From Progne subis subis (Eukaryota > Chordata > Aves > Passeriformes > Hirundinidae): 64,000 nt of DNA. The DNA lies in assembly GCA_022316685.1 (NCBI GenBank), contig JAKJHU010000066.1, positions 1,364,001-1,428,000 of the forward strand, in the 5' to 3' direction. The notes under the pieces are model-generated. The model saw only the letters and a program-made list of their open reading frames with translations, did no database searches and was not told the DNA's origin. Below, one piece after another: positions 37,088 to 49,289 of the stretch (position 1 is the stretch's first letter; every line of letters begins with the position of its first letter). The position numbers were made by a program, and so were the translations under genes.

Positions 37088-37107
37088 GGGGGGGGGGGGG
37101 GGGGGGG
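37088..37107. repeat. Poly-G tract, G20
   Basis: Uninterrupted G20 followed by AGGTAGAGGAAGAG. Long pure G runs are rare in an AT-rich setting, can fold into G-quadruplexes and are prone to length errors in sequencing. Confidence 0.96.
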
Positions 37108-39159
37108 AGGTAGAGGAAGAGAAAAATGTTAAACCAACTCTACCTAGACTCCTTGCAAATCTCTAAATACATTTTCCTATGCTCTGCTTTTAAAAATCCC
37201 ATTCTACTTTCTACATAACAATAATACTCTCTTCTTGCCATTAATATTGTGTTCAGTGAAATGCTAATATTTTTCAGTTCACTGTCAGACAGAACTAAAT
37301 CTACAGCAAGCTAATCTGCCATAAAGTCATGTTTTATACACATGACTACAAATTGAGTTTTACACTCCATGGAAAGCAATCTTCCATCTTTAAGGCTATC
37401 ATGAGACAGAGAATTAGATCTATTCTTCTGGCATTACTAAATCATAAGATGAAATATAATTTGACGTGCAAATGATATTGTAAACCCAAGGCAATGAAGC
37501 ACTGAGAATATTTTTAGTACTAAACTTACTTGTTTGCTCAGTATTAAGAGTCTTTTTGAGAAAATTAGCCTCCATTTATAACGGAAACAACATCACAAAC
37601 TTTTTTTCCATAACACAGGTCCTAGTCTAGAGACTGAGAGCCTGTATAAATTTATTTCTAAATTGGGCACCTGAGTTTAAACATGTGTTTCTCAGCTTTT
37701 AAGCTCCTGAGATGTGAGCACTGGGAGTCTGTCACAACTACAACTTCTATTTCAGATACTCAGGATATCGTGTTTTGAATCTGGATGTATTTAGAGCTGC
37801 TTTCACTTGTCAAGTTTCCAAACAACTTAAAAATAACCAGCCAATGTAGTCTTTGGTTTACATTCGGAACAGGGTTTTGGTCACTTAATCCCACTGAAGA
37901 AAGCATGGGAACACTGACAAACTGCCTATGGACATGATTTTTCAGGTAAAAGGACATACCACTGGAAGGACTGTAAGTGCTGCCTCCCTACAACAGTAGA
38001 TGTTATCTTGAAAGATGGAGATGATCCCTCCAGAAGCAACCTTGCCACTTAGCTGTATTTATAAACCCATTTTAGCAAGGTCCGGAGGGGGACCAATTTC
38101 TCCTTGTAACCCTTTGGGTACTTGAACTCAAAATGCCTTAATACAGTACTGTCCTCTCCACCATCAGTTAAAGACATGCCAAGATATCCCAAAACTCATA
38201 TTCTGGCCTTGCTTAACTCTATTTTTTGCCAGTTTAAGCCCAGTAATACTAGTTTAAAGCAGAAGGGTCAGTATCCCCTTTTGTACCACTATATCTGCAT
38301 AACAAAGAAAAGAAAAGGCTTTCTAATACTTTTTCAAGATTAAAAAAAACCCAATAGTATCAGACTAAGACTGTTTAAACAACACAAACGTTGTCCTTCA
38401 GGAATTATGTTATCCATGGTTACTGGTTACTTGTGGTGTTCATTCCTTTTCAACCCAGGCGAGGGGAAAGTTACATCAAGTCCACCTTCTACTCTACTGT
38501 GTTGACCTTCTTGCATGTTGGTGTTCTCTTCCATACTTCCAGAACAAGCAAGTGGTCAGCAAGTGTCACTTCTCACCTGAAAAAGTGGCCTTATGCATTA
38601 ACTTCTAAAGAAACAATCCCTATATTCTGATGATCTCCATCAACCAAAGACAAGGACACTCCCACTTTTGGAGGTGATTGCAAGTGGCACAACCTGAACT
38701 GCAAAGCTCCAGCTGCCCTCCAGCACTGACTCCTGGCTCTTTGGGGAAGTCAGCCAGGCAGGGCAGTGGAAGCAGAACGATTTTAAGTGACTCCATATCA
38801 CTTTGCATCCATTGCTATGCTAATTTGTGTACAGAATAGGAAATTTCGGCCAACGTCAAACACTGCATTTAGTTTGCCACAGATATTGGCATTGATGGAA
38901 TTGCATCACATGGCATCCACATCACCAAACACGTTCCTTTTCGTGGAGAAATGAATGGGAAAATATTGCTAATTGAGACACAGGAGCACCTTATGGCTGA
39001 TTAAACACTTGGTACAAACACCTCTTTGATGTTTATATAAAGTATTTTTTCAAGAATAAACAAGATCATTCTTCCACCAAGAGCAACATTTTGAATTTAA
39101 AATAATTCCTTTCATCAGAGAGCTGTGGAACATTTTACAAAGATGGTGGAGCATTATAA

Positions 39160-39284
39160 GTATAGTTTTATACAGGGAGAAACTGAGGCTAAGAGAGATT
39201 AAGGGAGTTATTTGAATTTTTCCCAGACAGTTAAGAATACAACCCATTTCTCCTGATTTCACATAACAAGACTGTGCTAATAGA
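39160..39284 (-). mobile_element. MIR-like ancient SINE, antisense
   Basis: The plus strand contains GAGAAACTGAGGCTAAGAGA, then GATTAAGGGAGTTATTTG, CCCAGACAGTTAAG, ACCCATTTCTCCTGATTTCA and GACTGTGCTAA. This order matches the reverse complement of MIR (GAGGAAACTGAGGCACAGAG, GTTAAGTAACTTGCCC, ACACAGCTAGTAAG, CTCCTGA, GTGCT). The first 30 bases are the most convincing part. The rest is diverged. Confidence 0.6.
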
Positions 39285-40136
39285 AAAGGAAAACTTCAGG
39301 CCAAAATGCACTTCTCTTTGACATTGCCTTAGAAAGTTCTTTGCAGAAGTCTGAAGAAAGAAAGGTCTAAACACGAAAGTCAAACATACAGGATCCTTCG
39401 TCCACTTAAACTTAGGAGATTGTGAATGTTTTCACTATTTTTTCCTCCACTTTTTAAAACTTCTTAGAGGCAAGACCCATTCTTCACCTCTTTGCCAGAA
39501 GCTATTTTGCCTGTGGATATGGTCAACATGTATGTATTTAGGAACAGAGACACAACATGCAGTGTAAGCTATTACAAAACTGTGGTACTTTATAGATGGG
39601 TATTATGCATTCACATGCAAAACAATCACAGAAATGGAATTGCTCAAACAATGTGCACAGCAGAAAAAAGAAACAGATTCAAATTTCAGGTTGTTCTTTT
39701 TTCAGCTCTGAGAGATGACACATATCTTCTTTTCCAATAAATTTTAAGGAAATGAATCCTGAGTACTTGATACAAAGGGTGGAGGAGGGACAGTGAACAT
39801 GAAGAAACATGCCCTAAAGCTGTTCAGTTGTTACCCTGTAAAACCCCTTCCACTCACACAAAATTGCTATTTTGGTGCTCCAGGTCACAGAACAAAAATC
39901 CTGGGGTTTTGAGAGCATTTGGACACATGGAGGGAGGGAGTAGAAAGGTGGCCAAATGAGTACGTGGGCGAAGATGAGGGCAATCAAATCTCATGCTTTA
40001 TACTGTGTAAGAGGAAGGCTCAGCTGTGAATAGAGCTTTACACTTCTGAAACTTCAATCAGCAGAACCTACCCTTAAGCATCAGGTTAAGGTCACTACAA
40101 TTACAAAGATATAAAAAGTACTGGTCCACTTCTGGG

Positions 40137-40148
40137 AAAAAAAAAAAA
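40137..40148. repeat. Poly-A tract, A12
   Basis: Short homopolymer in unique sequence. Confidence 0.9.
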
Positions 40149-40989
40149 CAACTTTTATTTTCCTCCTCACTTGCTTATTCTTTACTTTATCCATTAAAAC
40201 TGCTTGCATTTAAACCATAATATTTTGTACATTTTTTTCAGAACTTAATATGTCTCCCATGCTTTCTGTTGTTTGAACAATCAGTTTTAAGGTAATCAAG
40301 GTATCTGTGAGCTGAAGCACAGCCTGCAACTCTGGGTATTAGAGCACCTCTGCTATTCTTACAAAAGGATCATACACAGTCTTACTCTAAACACAGTGTT
40401 TTTCACAGATCTCTCATGCTGGCAAATTTCAGTTGTATTTGAGAAAAGCTGGTAAACAGGTGAAGACCACGTCAAACCCAAACTAGGGTTTTCTTTGATA
40501 ACTCTAGTTTCAAAGGAAGGCTTTGGGAAGATACAAGAAACAGAAGGAATCAGTAGTATAAATTATAAATATTAATTTTTTTGGAATTCAGGGTCTTTCT
40601 TAGCTGCTCCTATTTTCTCCTGTCTACATTCCTTAAGGAGCATGCATGAAGCAGCTGCAGACTGCTTTATCTCCCACAAAACTCTCAGGAAGGAAACCCC
40701 ATCTACTTCAGGCTATAAATAAATGAATGAATTTCTTGATTCAAACAGAGACATCATTAAGTAAAGGGTGACCCCCCACAACCAACAAACCCAAACCCTA
40801 TCTTTTCACAACAGTCACTGCTCAACTTGTTTGAGCCCAGTTCATTGTTATTCATACCCATCCTTTTTCTATAAATATTTGTCTTGCATTTGTCAAGACT
40901 TGTATTTAAAAAATGAAATTCTATTTGGGGTTTTACAGTATGGGAGGATATTACATATACATTATCCTTATGTGCATGATTGGGGAGAA

Positions 40990-41290
40990 TAGATGATTTG
41001 TGAAGTTATCTATTATGGGGAATAATCAAGATTAATGAGCCCTATGGCACTTGCTGAATGCCTCCAGAGATTTATTACTCAGGTTGTTCGTTTTTCTCGT
41101 TATGTTGGTGCTGTCAAGAGTCCTATAACAAATGCAAACACAGACGTGTATTAATTGCAAATGTGAAACAAGGCTACTGTGATGTTGCTAAATACTCACA
41201 GCTCTGCTGTTTGTACAGCATTTCCACTGGCTGCAGGATTCCTTATCTGCCAGGTTTCTGATTAACTTTCCATTATGGTATGAAATGCAA
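40990..41290. promoter_or_regulatory. Candidate conserved non-coding element
   Basis: The block includes GGGGAATAATCAAGATTAAT, a paired ATCA/GATTA arrangement of the kind bound by PBX/HOX or OTX-type factors, and CAGACGTGTATTAATTGC. It shows normal complexity, no repeats and no open frame of note. Its role is inferred. Confidence 0.28.
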
Positions 41291-44195
41291 TATTTTAAAT
41301 GCCTAAAAAGATAAAGTGGGAGGGGATTAAAGAGGAGAGGGAATTCTGTTTCCATCTTGCTCTTAATAATGCAAACTTTGGGCAGAACTGAGTGACAGAG
41401 GCCCGGGCTTTTCCTGAAAGGCTCTGCAGAGAACTCTGGAAAACCTGATTTTATCACAGGTACCTTTCAACACAAGACTTTTCAAACTCAAGGTATTGTG
41501 GCAAGAAATAACTTCCTTGAGAAGCATGTGAGCTCAGTCTAAAGATGCCATTACAATATGCACCTGTCAAGACGTTAATGCTGCTTTCTTCTGCTGACAT
41601 TCCTGTTTTTCCATGGAGGTGGCAGCTGCCAGAAAACTCCACAGTATCAACAGGAGGATCACTGTGACCCCTGAGCCTATTAAGATATTTAGTAAAAGCT
41701 CAGTGTGTCCCGGGAAATTTAAATAGATGCACTTCTCTGAATATAAAAATGCTCAGGAATTGCTCCTTGTCTATTTTAAAGTCTTTTTCCTATACTGTAT
41801 GTCCTCATCAATGCCATGGAGCTGCACAGCCATCAGGAGTTGCCATGCTTAACAGACTCCATCCATCCTGGATGGACAAAATTACAATATTCCAAAAAAA
41901 AAATTTTTTTTTAAAGCCACTGTAAAACAAAGCAAAACAAAGCAAAGCAAAACAAAATGACAAACAAACAAACAAACAAAAAAACCCCAACAATAAAAGG
42001 GAAGGGTCGACAGTACTTTAAATATTCCCAGCATTGCATTTAAGTTCAAGCAACACAAACAGACTTGAATGAATGACAAAGCAGTTCATGAATGCTGAGG
42101 AAATAACAGCATGTGTATCCCAGTGTCACAACATCCGTAGCTTCATTCCCAGAGGAAGCAGTCACTCTGCCAGTTTTCTCCTTCATTAACACGGATGTGG
42201 ACAGACACCTTATCCGTTCCAACCTCCTCCCACTGGATTTACACAAGGGCCAGTTCCCAACTGCAGAAATTCACAGGTCTCTCCTGTGCTCTCTGGTGTG
42301 AGCTCAAACCAGAAGGTGTAGTATTTTCATGTTTATGCATTCATATACAAAAACACTTTTCTACCTCCCAGGCAGATGTTCTTCTTATTCACCCTGCTGG
42401 CATCAACACAGAATGTGTGGGATGATGCTAATAACTCAGCACTATTAGTGTACAGGAGGGTAAAATAATGTAGCAGCAAACAGTGATATCATGAAAATAT
42501 ATCTAGTTCTCTCTCAGAATAGCCCAGTATATGAGGATCTAAAAAGACCTGCCAAATTCTTACCTAGTGAAAAAGAAATTCAACAACATCTATTTAAAAC
42601 AAACACGTAGGTGCAACTTCAGGTTTGGAAGTCACCATGTTTCAGCTTGAAAGCATCTGGGAGAGGCTACAGGAAAAAAAAAGAATAAAATCTTTGAACA
42701 CTCACTATTATTTTGTTTATTTTCACTTATACATTTTCTCTGGGTTTTGTGGAATCAGGCTACTAGGCTAGGTCAGCATTCAGTTTGGTGTTGTAATGCT
42801 GTTCGCATGCTTTTACACAGCTTCTGCTGTAATTTAAATAGCTGTTTTTTAAAAAAAAATCCTCTTTTTGAGTCATATCTTCAGTTAAAATGCATCATAG
42901 TCTAGCTACTCAGCATTGCTCCAGGAAGAAAAGCCCTCTGTCTGTCCCTTGGAAAATAATTGAACATAAAATCTCAAATCCTCCTCTTGCTGTACACCCT
43001 ACTCCTTACTTTCATGACCCTCCAGATTCAGAAGACAAATGTTTTTGGTGAAGAGGTTGTTATGCTTTTGTGAAACCTGCATCCTGTGCTTTGAATGCAG
43101 CACAAGAGGCATTAGCAGTAGAAACAAACACCTAAAAATGAGAAATGTAGCAAGTCCTGTAAAAGGAGTGGAAAGGATATTATTTTCATTAAATATCTAC
43201 AAGCACTGGTTTTAATTCAGATCAGAAGCAAAATACAGCAGAGGTTTGTTTAATTTAGGTCTGAAGCTGGTACCTAAGTAATTTGCCATGCTGGGGGAAT
43301 AGGGTTTTGTAAGATTTAGAAATGCAAATTAGAGAGTCATCCTTGATTTGTAATCTGCTTTCATTTCTCTTTTATGATTACGAAAAAAGTGCAAGAGTTT
43401 AGTGATATACAGCAAGGAAATAATAGCATAGTCCCACATGATATTTTTTTTTTTCCCAAAAATTAGCTCAAATAGATGTGCATTTATTGGCAGATTAAAA
43501 ACAAACAAAACCCTAAAACCGAAAAAAACAGACAACAAGCAAACCCCACATTATTAAATAGCTGAAGAACACCAATGCAGTTCTTTGCCTTTGGGTGCTA
43601 CTCTGTCTTACAATGAAACAAGTTTTTGTGTACTTGCTCCCCAGACTGATAGGTGCTGTTTGAACAGCAATTTCCCCATCCCCTTAAGTGTTAACCATTT
43701 GCAGCAGTAATTTGTATAACTTCAGGCAGTGAGTTAACATGAGACAGCTCTTGCAGAGGAAATTCAGAAACATGCAAAAATGGAGACAACCATTCCTGCT
43801 TTCGTGCACGCAGTGTTAGCAATCCAGGGGAAAAGCCGTTCTCCCTGTTTAGAAAACTGGGAGCAGAACAAGCCTCACTGCACGCATTAGCAGGCTGCCA
43901 GTGGATTGTGGATGCCCAAAGGACTAAGACAGTGGTACCACAGATTCTGTCACCATCCAGGCAAGATGTCATGCAGTACAGACTGCACTCCCCAAGTCAA
44001 AGATGAGAAGGGACAGAATCATTCCTTAAATTCACACACATTGCCAACTGGCAGAAATGAGATCACTTCTCTTTAAAGCATTTTCTTTCAAAGACTTCTC
44101 AAAGTGTGAACAACTCCAGACCAAGCTTCACTGGTAAGATGTTATGGAAATATCTGCCAATTTGAGATCCTGTCTTCTCCATATCCTCCCATAAC
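41291..44195. other. Unique non-coding sequence, no gene seen
   Basis: Holds the A10-T9 and CAAA tracts. A 93-codon minus-strand frame at 43691-43972 shows no recognisable domain. Confidence 0.7.
41894..41990. repeat. A10-T9 tract followed by (CAAAA)n/(CAAA)n
   Basis: A self-complementary A10-T9 block (41894-41912) is followed, after a short spacer, by AAAACAAAGC-type units and then CAAA repeats to about 41980. Confidence 0.93.
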
Positions 44196-44533
44196 TACCT
44201 GGAGGTTCCTCTGAAGCCTTCTCCTCTCCAGGCTGAACAAGACCAAGTCCCTTGCATGGCACGACAGGAAGACAAGAAGCAACATACTCAGGTTAAAAGG
44301 AGAGTATCCTACTGAATAGAAGTAAAAATGTTTTCCCCATGAGGACAGTCAGCCATTGGAACAGGCTGAGCAGAGACACTGTGCAGTCTCTCCAGCTGGG
44401 GAGGTTTTTAAAGCACAGTTGTATCACACACTGAGAAGCACACAGAGATTTTACAGCTGACCCAGCTCTGAGCAGGAGGTTGGACTGGAGATCTCCTGAG
44501 GGACCTTCAAACCTTAGCTACCACGTGATCCTA
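44196..44533 (+). mobile_element. CR1 copy with inverted 5' segment
   Basis: Two CR1 pieces lie head to head. The left piece (about 44196-44255) is antisense and contains GAAGCCTTCTCCTCTCCAGG then CTGAACAAGACCAAGTCCCT. The right piece (about 44256-44533) is sense and contains CATTGGAACAGGCTGAGCAG, GCAGTCTCTCCAGC, TGAGCAGGAGGTTGGACTGG and TCTCCTGAGGGACCTTCAAA, ending near CACGTGATCCTACT where the 3' repeat would be. In the consensus the left piece lies upstream of the right one. So the layout is a plus-strand insertion whose 5' part is flipped, with some sequence missing between the two. Both parts are well diverged. Two independent insertions cannot be excluded. Confidence 0.82.
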
Positions 44534-44823
44534 CTACTGTCACCAACAGCAGGAGCAATACCTCATGAAAATGAGAAGTGACAAGAGAAAGTCATCAGAT
44601 CATGGCGGGATGAAACTGAAATATCAGAGCATATGAAACAAGTGAATTCTTCTTCCAGGGACAGCGTAACCATATCTTGTGTACCTCAGCAGCAGCTCGG
44701 TCTTATGTGACAGGATAGAAAGTATCAAAGTTTTTTACTGTAAATAAATAATATGCTACTTAATAGCAAAGAACAGTTGTCTTGCAGAGGCTAAGTATCA
44801 CCAGATCATCTCAGATTTCATTC

Positions 44824-44837
44824 AAAAAAAAAAAAAA
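44824..44837. repeat. Poly-A tract, A14
   Basis: Short homopolymer about 290 bp downstream of the inverted CR1 copy and not part of it. Confidence 0.9.
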
Positions 44838-47800
44838 TCTGCCCACTTTGCTACAAATGGCGATTTGCAGCAACTAGGGATTGAGACTTTTTGTTCTCTG
44901 AAAATGCCATACCAGATGCAGGAATGAGTGATGGATATTTTATAGTGCCTGCTAACCTATGCATCCTAAGAAGATATAAGATTTCTCTGCACCTAGAAAC
45001 AGAGGAGAGGCCTCAATGTAGGTTACATCAAATTGCAAACTCAGCTCATATTTTAAATATGGCAAAGTTATTCTGAAGAGCTGATATTACATATGCATGA
45101 CAAAACCATAAAAGAGAGAACTAAAACAAGGTAACATACATTTGAAGGGAAAAGTTCCTCTACAGTAGCACCCTCCACTCTTTAAGATACACAATTAAAT
45201 ATGCAGTTATAAAAGCAGAAGTCATCCCAAACATTGCATCACAGTGCTCGAAGCTACAGAAATCTTTTAGCAGCCCCCAAGGAAGTGCAGTTAGAGTAAT
45301 TTCATATTCAGCATCTGCAAACACCAATGAGGTCAAATTTTTGCAGACCCTTTAGTTCTTCTTCCAATGGAGAAGCTACTGCAGACAGAGAAAGGAAAAA
45401 CCCACGAGTGAAAGCTAAATGTGTGCTTTGGAACCATTTCCTGTTCAAATGATTTGCAAGATGGAGACTAAATTATAAACAGCCTGAGACAATAGATTCT
45501 AACTTGCAGCTGTTGGCCAGTTTGATTTCCAGGTTCAACTCCACATTTTAAACACCTTAAAAAACAGATAAGCTGGTCAGATACCACCAGAGTATCTTTA
45601 CTCTGGTAAAGATGTGCTGAGAAAGAAGTGCTTCAAAGTCCAGGGACCATCAGTGAATAGCTCAAACTTATAAATCATCTCCAAGCTACACAAGCCAGAG
45701 TAAAACAGATTTTTTTAATTATTATTATTTTTTTTTAAAATATCCTCAATGAGGTTTTCCCAAGATCTAATCACTGTGTTACTCTCAATAATTTTAACTA
45801 TGTCAATGCTTTCACTACAATTCAAACCCTATGATGGGGTCACGCAGCTGGCAAGACAGGCCAAGGGAAACATGAACCATGTGGCACTGGAAGAGCAAAA
45901 GGCTCATACATGCCAGAAGGGAGCTTTGTGTGATTCCAGAGAAAGGCAAATGGATGACAAAATGATGTGGCTAATTCAGCCAGGTTTCATTTCATAAAAA
46001 AGCTTGGAAATTCAGAAATTTTACAACATTTGTTATAATGTTTGTAAGAACATCTCTGCAGGCTGCCTGACTGTTGTCTCTGACTTTAACAATGCATAAT
46101 AAAGTCATATTTAATACATATGTATGTTTCAATTGAGAAGTTGATGCAATTATCAAAAGTGAGTGTCTAAAAATAAAGAACAGCAAGCCAGCAGATGCAG
46201 AGGGACTCTGCACAGAGCCCTGACTGCTTGCAAGTACTCAAATCATATACACGAGGTTCCTCTACCTTTGCTGTGCACATTGAAATGGGTATTTCCAAAA
46301 CTGACTGGAAATATTCAACTCCTTTCCTGAGATACCTAACAACACTGCCTAAAAGCACCACTGCACAAAGAAATAAGGCTTATAAGCCATCTTATGCTAA
46401 TTTATTTTTCAGCACTCTGCTTTTCATTCTGTGTATGTCCACACCTGTGCTGTACTTTCAGGCTGCGTGTTGCAGTTTTCAGAGCAAGCACCACTCTGAT
46501 CAGAATATACCACCTTGCCTTTTAACTTTGCCTTCTTTCTCCAGGCATTCTGAATACAGAAGCAGTAAGGATCACGATTCCACTGCAAGACACAACCTAT
46601 GCTTCACAGATGGGAAAATTAAGGCACTAATGCATAGATGGGTTTCACTGAGCTACAGAAGCCTTGGTAAACACCACATTAGTAACCCAGACACTTTCCC
46701 TTCTTTCTACAGTCAGTAACAAGAAACAAGGGGACCAGACATCCCTGCCAAAGATTTTTAGGTAAATGGACTTCTCTTTCAGGTTCTGTGAGGTGTGGAG
46801 AGTATTAATCCTGTTTTACATACTTTCTGCACAGAAATGCCTCAAGGGAGAGTGGTAGCATCAACCAGACATTTCTTCAACCTACCTAAAAATCTGACTT
46901 AGGCCCTGCAGAACTTCCCCACTGCCATGCAGTAGGACAAAAAAATTTTTAAACCTGTAAACACACCCCATCAGAGAAGAAGTACTAGGTCACTAGCAGA
47001 TAAAGGAATAAAAAGAAGGACTCAACTCCCAGACTCCACTTTCAAATGCCAGATCATGTATTTTTTAAATCCTCTTTAGCTTCTATATTCATCTTCATGC
47101 CAAATGGTACAGTCTGACTGACATTGACCTTTCATGTATAGGAAGCTACACAGAGAGAAATGATGTGGTCATTAAATTACTAGTTTCTAAAATTTTGGCT
47201 GGAATTAAGATCCAGTATTTAATCAGTTGTCAAAAAGAATGAAAAACTGACTAATATATATTAAAAATCTGACCTTTTCTTCCACTTTTTTTGCCCCCCA
47301 AGTTTTCCATCTATTCTCGGCCATTAGAAAAAGGTGGTAAACATAATTCCCTATTTTCTCATCAAAGTCCATGTTCTCTGTCATAATGTGAACAAAGGAC
47401 ATTTTTTTTCTTTCTTTCGGTGGCCTGATGGACTAAAGAAGAAAAAGTCTTAGAAAATGTCTGCCTAGAACTGATGGAGAAAAAAAAAAATGTGGGTAAT
47501 ACAAAGAGAAAGACTAGAGTGAAAGTGCTGCAGAGTCTTTAAATGGGAGCAAGAGCTTTGAGCCTGGTGCACACAGGTCAGTCAGCACATTCAGAACTCA
47601 AGAAAAGTATTTTGAGAGAGATGAAATAACTGTACAATGATGCTGTGGCAGGCACTATCTGTTTCATTAGAGAAAGAGATGAAAAAATGTTTTGATCACA
47701 GTTGTTTTGTCTTTCTATGCTTGCTAGAACCACCAAAACACAGAACAGAAGCTGATGTAGTCCCAGCTTGCAGCACTACAAAACTGGCTGGAAGCATCAG

Positions 47801-47978
47801 AAAATTTGGATGATTTGGGGTGCTTTTCTGTTATTTTGTTTTACTGCATTTAAGTATCAAATACTACCTACACCCATAGACTATGTTCAGCTGGAATAGA
47901 ATTCTGCTAAATCTCATGGTGTGTACAACATTTGGATCTTACATGTACTAAAAGTACCACAAACCATGCAACAATGCA

Positions 47979-48030
47979 CCCCCCCCCCAAAAAAAAAAAA
48001 AAAAAAAAACCCACAAACAACAACAAACCA
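47979..48030. repeat. C10-A21 tract with CAA-rich tail
   Basis: A pure C run joins directly to a pure A run, then CCCACAAACAACAACAAACC. It lies just upstream of a MIR-like segment. Confidence 0.95.
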
Positions 48031-48065
48031 ACAACTAAATAATTCTCAGAGGACCCTTGGGGCTT

Positions 48066-48215
48066 TTACCATAGCCCATAACTAAACTGAGGCACAGACA
48101 CAGAAAAAAGTCCTCCCTAAAGGCTTGTGAGCTCTGCAGGTGAAGCTGGAGCTACGGCTCACCAGGGACTTCTGTCCTGTTCCTTATCCTGAGGGCTCCA
48201 CCTCAGAGGCTGCTT
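48066..48215 (-). mobile_element. MIR-like ancient SINE, antisense, weak
   Basis: The block TAAACTGAGGCACAGACACA resembles the ACTGAGGCACAGAGAG hallmark of antisense MIR. It is followed at plausible distances by GTGAGCTCTGCAGG, CCAGGGACTTCTGTCCTGTT and CTGAGGGCTCCACCTCAG. Only the first block is strong. The rest fits the MIR layout but could be coincidence. Confidence 0.42.
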
Positions 48216-48478
48216 CCCAAAAAGCAATTCTCCAGAGCACAAATTTTCATAGCTTTTAATAATTTTTAGGCCTGGATTCTTTATAAACAACAACTGAGGC
48301 AAAAGACAGACTGGCAGCCTACCACAGTGAGCACCCACTGAAGCAGTGACAGAACTGTCTGGGTGTGGGGCCACTGGGGGATGCAAACCTGGGATGCAGC
48401 ATCCACCCCAATGCAGAGTGGAATAGGCCCAAAGTGATGGAGATGCTTGGTTTCAGTGCTGCACAAGGAATCAAGGTT

Positions 48479-48972
48479 ATCACAGAGTAAAATCACAGAG
48501 TGCTTCAGGCTGGAAGGAACCTTAAAAATCATCTCATTCCAAACTCTCTGCCATAGGCAGGGACACCTTCCATGAGACCAGGTTGCTCCAAGCCTGGTCT
48601 TAACCTGGCCTTGAACATTTCCAAGGATGGGGAATCCACAGCTTCACTGGGCAACCTGTTCCTGTGTCTCACTGCCCTAATAGGAAAGGATTTCTTCCTA
48701 ATATCTAAACTAAACCTGTCCTCTTTAAGCTTAAAGCCATTTCCCTCTTTCATATCATTACATGTCCCCGCCAGAAGTCCCTCCCCAGCTCTCTCCAGGC
48801 CCTCTTTAGGTACTGGAAGGTGCAATGAGATCTTCCCAGAGCCTTCTCTTCTCAGAATGAAAAAGCCTCAACTCTCTCAGCCCTTCTTATAGACAGGTGT
48901 TCCATTCCTATAATCAACTTGGAAGTCCTCCTCTGGAATCACTCCAAGAGGTCTGTGTATCATGATCCTTCC
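48479..48972 (-). mobile_element. CR1 element, antisense, 3' UTR plus ORF2 C-terminus
   Basis: The plus strand opens with two imperfect 3' terminal repeats (ATCACAGAG twice). It then follows CR1 in reverse: CTGGAAGGAACCTTAAAAAT, CAGGGACACCTTCCATGAGA, CCTGGCCTTGAACATTTCCA, GATTTCTTCCTAATATCTAA, CCCTCCCCAGCTCTCTCCAG, AGCCTTCTCTTCTCAGAATG and CTCAACTCTCTCAGCCCTTC. It ends near 48972, past the CTCCTCTGGAATCACTCCA block. It is collinear with the consensus with few gaps and is among the best preserved copies here. It is 5'-truncated at about half a kilobase. Confidence 0.94.
48529..48825 (-). pseudogene. CR1 ORF2 C-terminal fragment, still open
   Basis: This open frame of 98 codons on the minus strand lies inside the antisense CR1 copy. 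Its middle reads NGFKLKEDRFSLDIRKKSF, then NRLPSEAVDSPSLEMFKARL, which is the typical end of CR1 ORF2. After FKARL the reading runs on into the 3' untranslated part because a small indel shifts past the normal stop. The methionine at its start is internal to ORF2, so this is not a gene. It is a recognisable piece of a dead retrotransposon. Confidence 0.88.
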
Positions 48973-49289
48973 CATCACCCCATCCCAACTAAATACATGT
49001 AGTTCCATTTATTTACTACTCCAAACCCTGTGACTTAATTCCTTTCTGCCAATGCTGCCCAACACAACTAGATCCTGATCCCTTGTTTGAGCCCAAGAGC
49101 TGTCGTAAAACAACATTGTAAATCTGTTTTATCCAGTCCCAGTAAATGAAGTTTTAGCAGGTATTTTTTGCCTGCTCTGCCAACTAGATACTTCATAAAG
49201 TGAAATGGAATCTCTGCTTCCTTCAGGGCACCTGCTTTCAATTACAGGAAACATACGGCACCTTCAGATTTTTCAGCTTTCAACATCTG

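Larger units (their letters stand above)
36311..40989. other. Unique non-coding sequence, no gene seen
   Basis: Contains the G20 tract and the MIR-like segment at 39.2 kb. Frames are at most 100 codons and unrecognisable. Confidence 0.7.
44534..48065. other. Non-coding, includes the longest open frame (174 codons)
   Basis: The frame at 46195-46719 on the plus strand is the longest in the window. It is rich in Ser, Thr, His and Lys, has one hydrophobic stretch (LFFSTLLFILCMSTPVLYF) and no recognisable family. It starts at an arbitrary methionine, with no promoter or splice context. Its 3' part includes ACAGATGGGAAAATTAAGGC, which weakly resembles antisense MIR. I treat it as chance. Confidence 0.62.

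Noticed and set aside
46600..46700. ACAGATGGGAAAATTAAGGC resembling antisense MIR
   Set aside because: Only one block matches; following blocks are absent or too weak.
46195..46719. Longest open frame, 174 codons, plus strand
   Set aside because: No recognisable domain, arbitrary start, no promoter or splice context. A frame of this length is only mildly unusual by chance in 64 kb of two-stranded AT-rich DNA.
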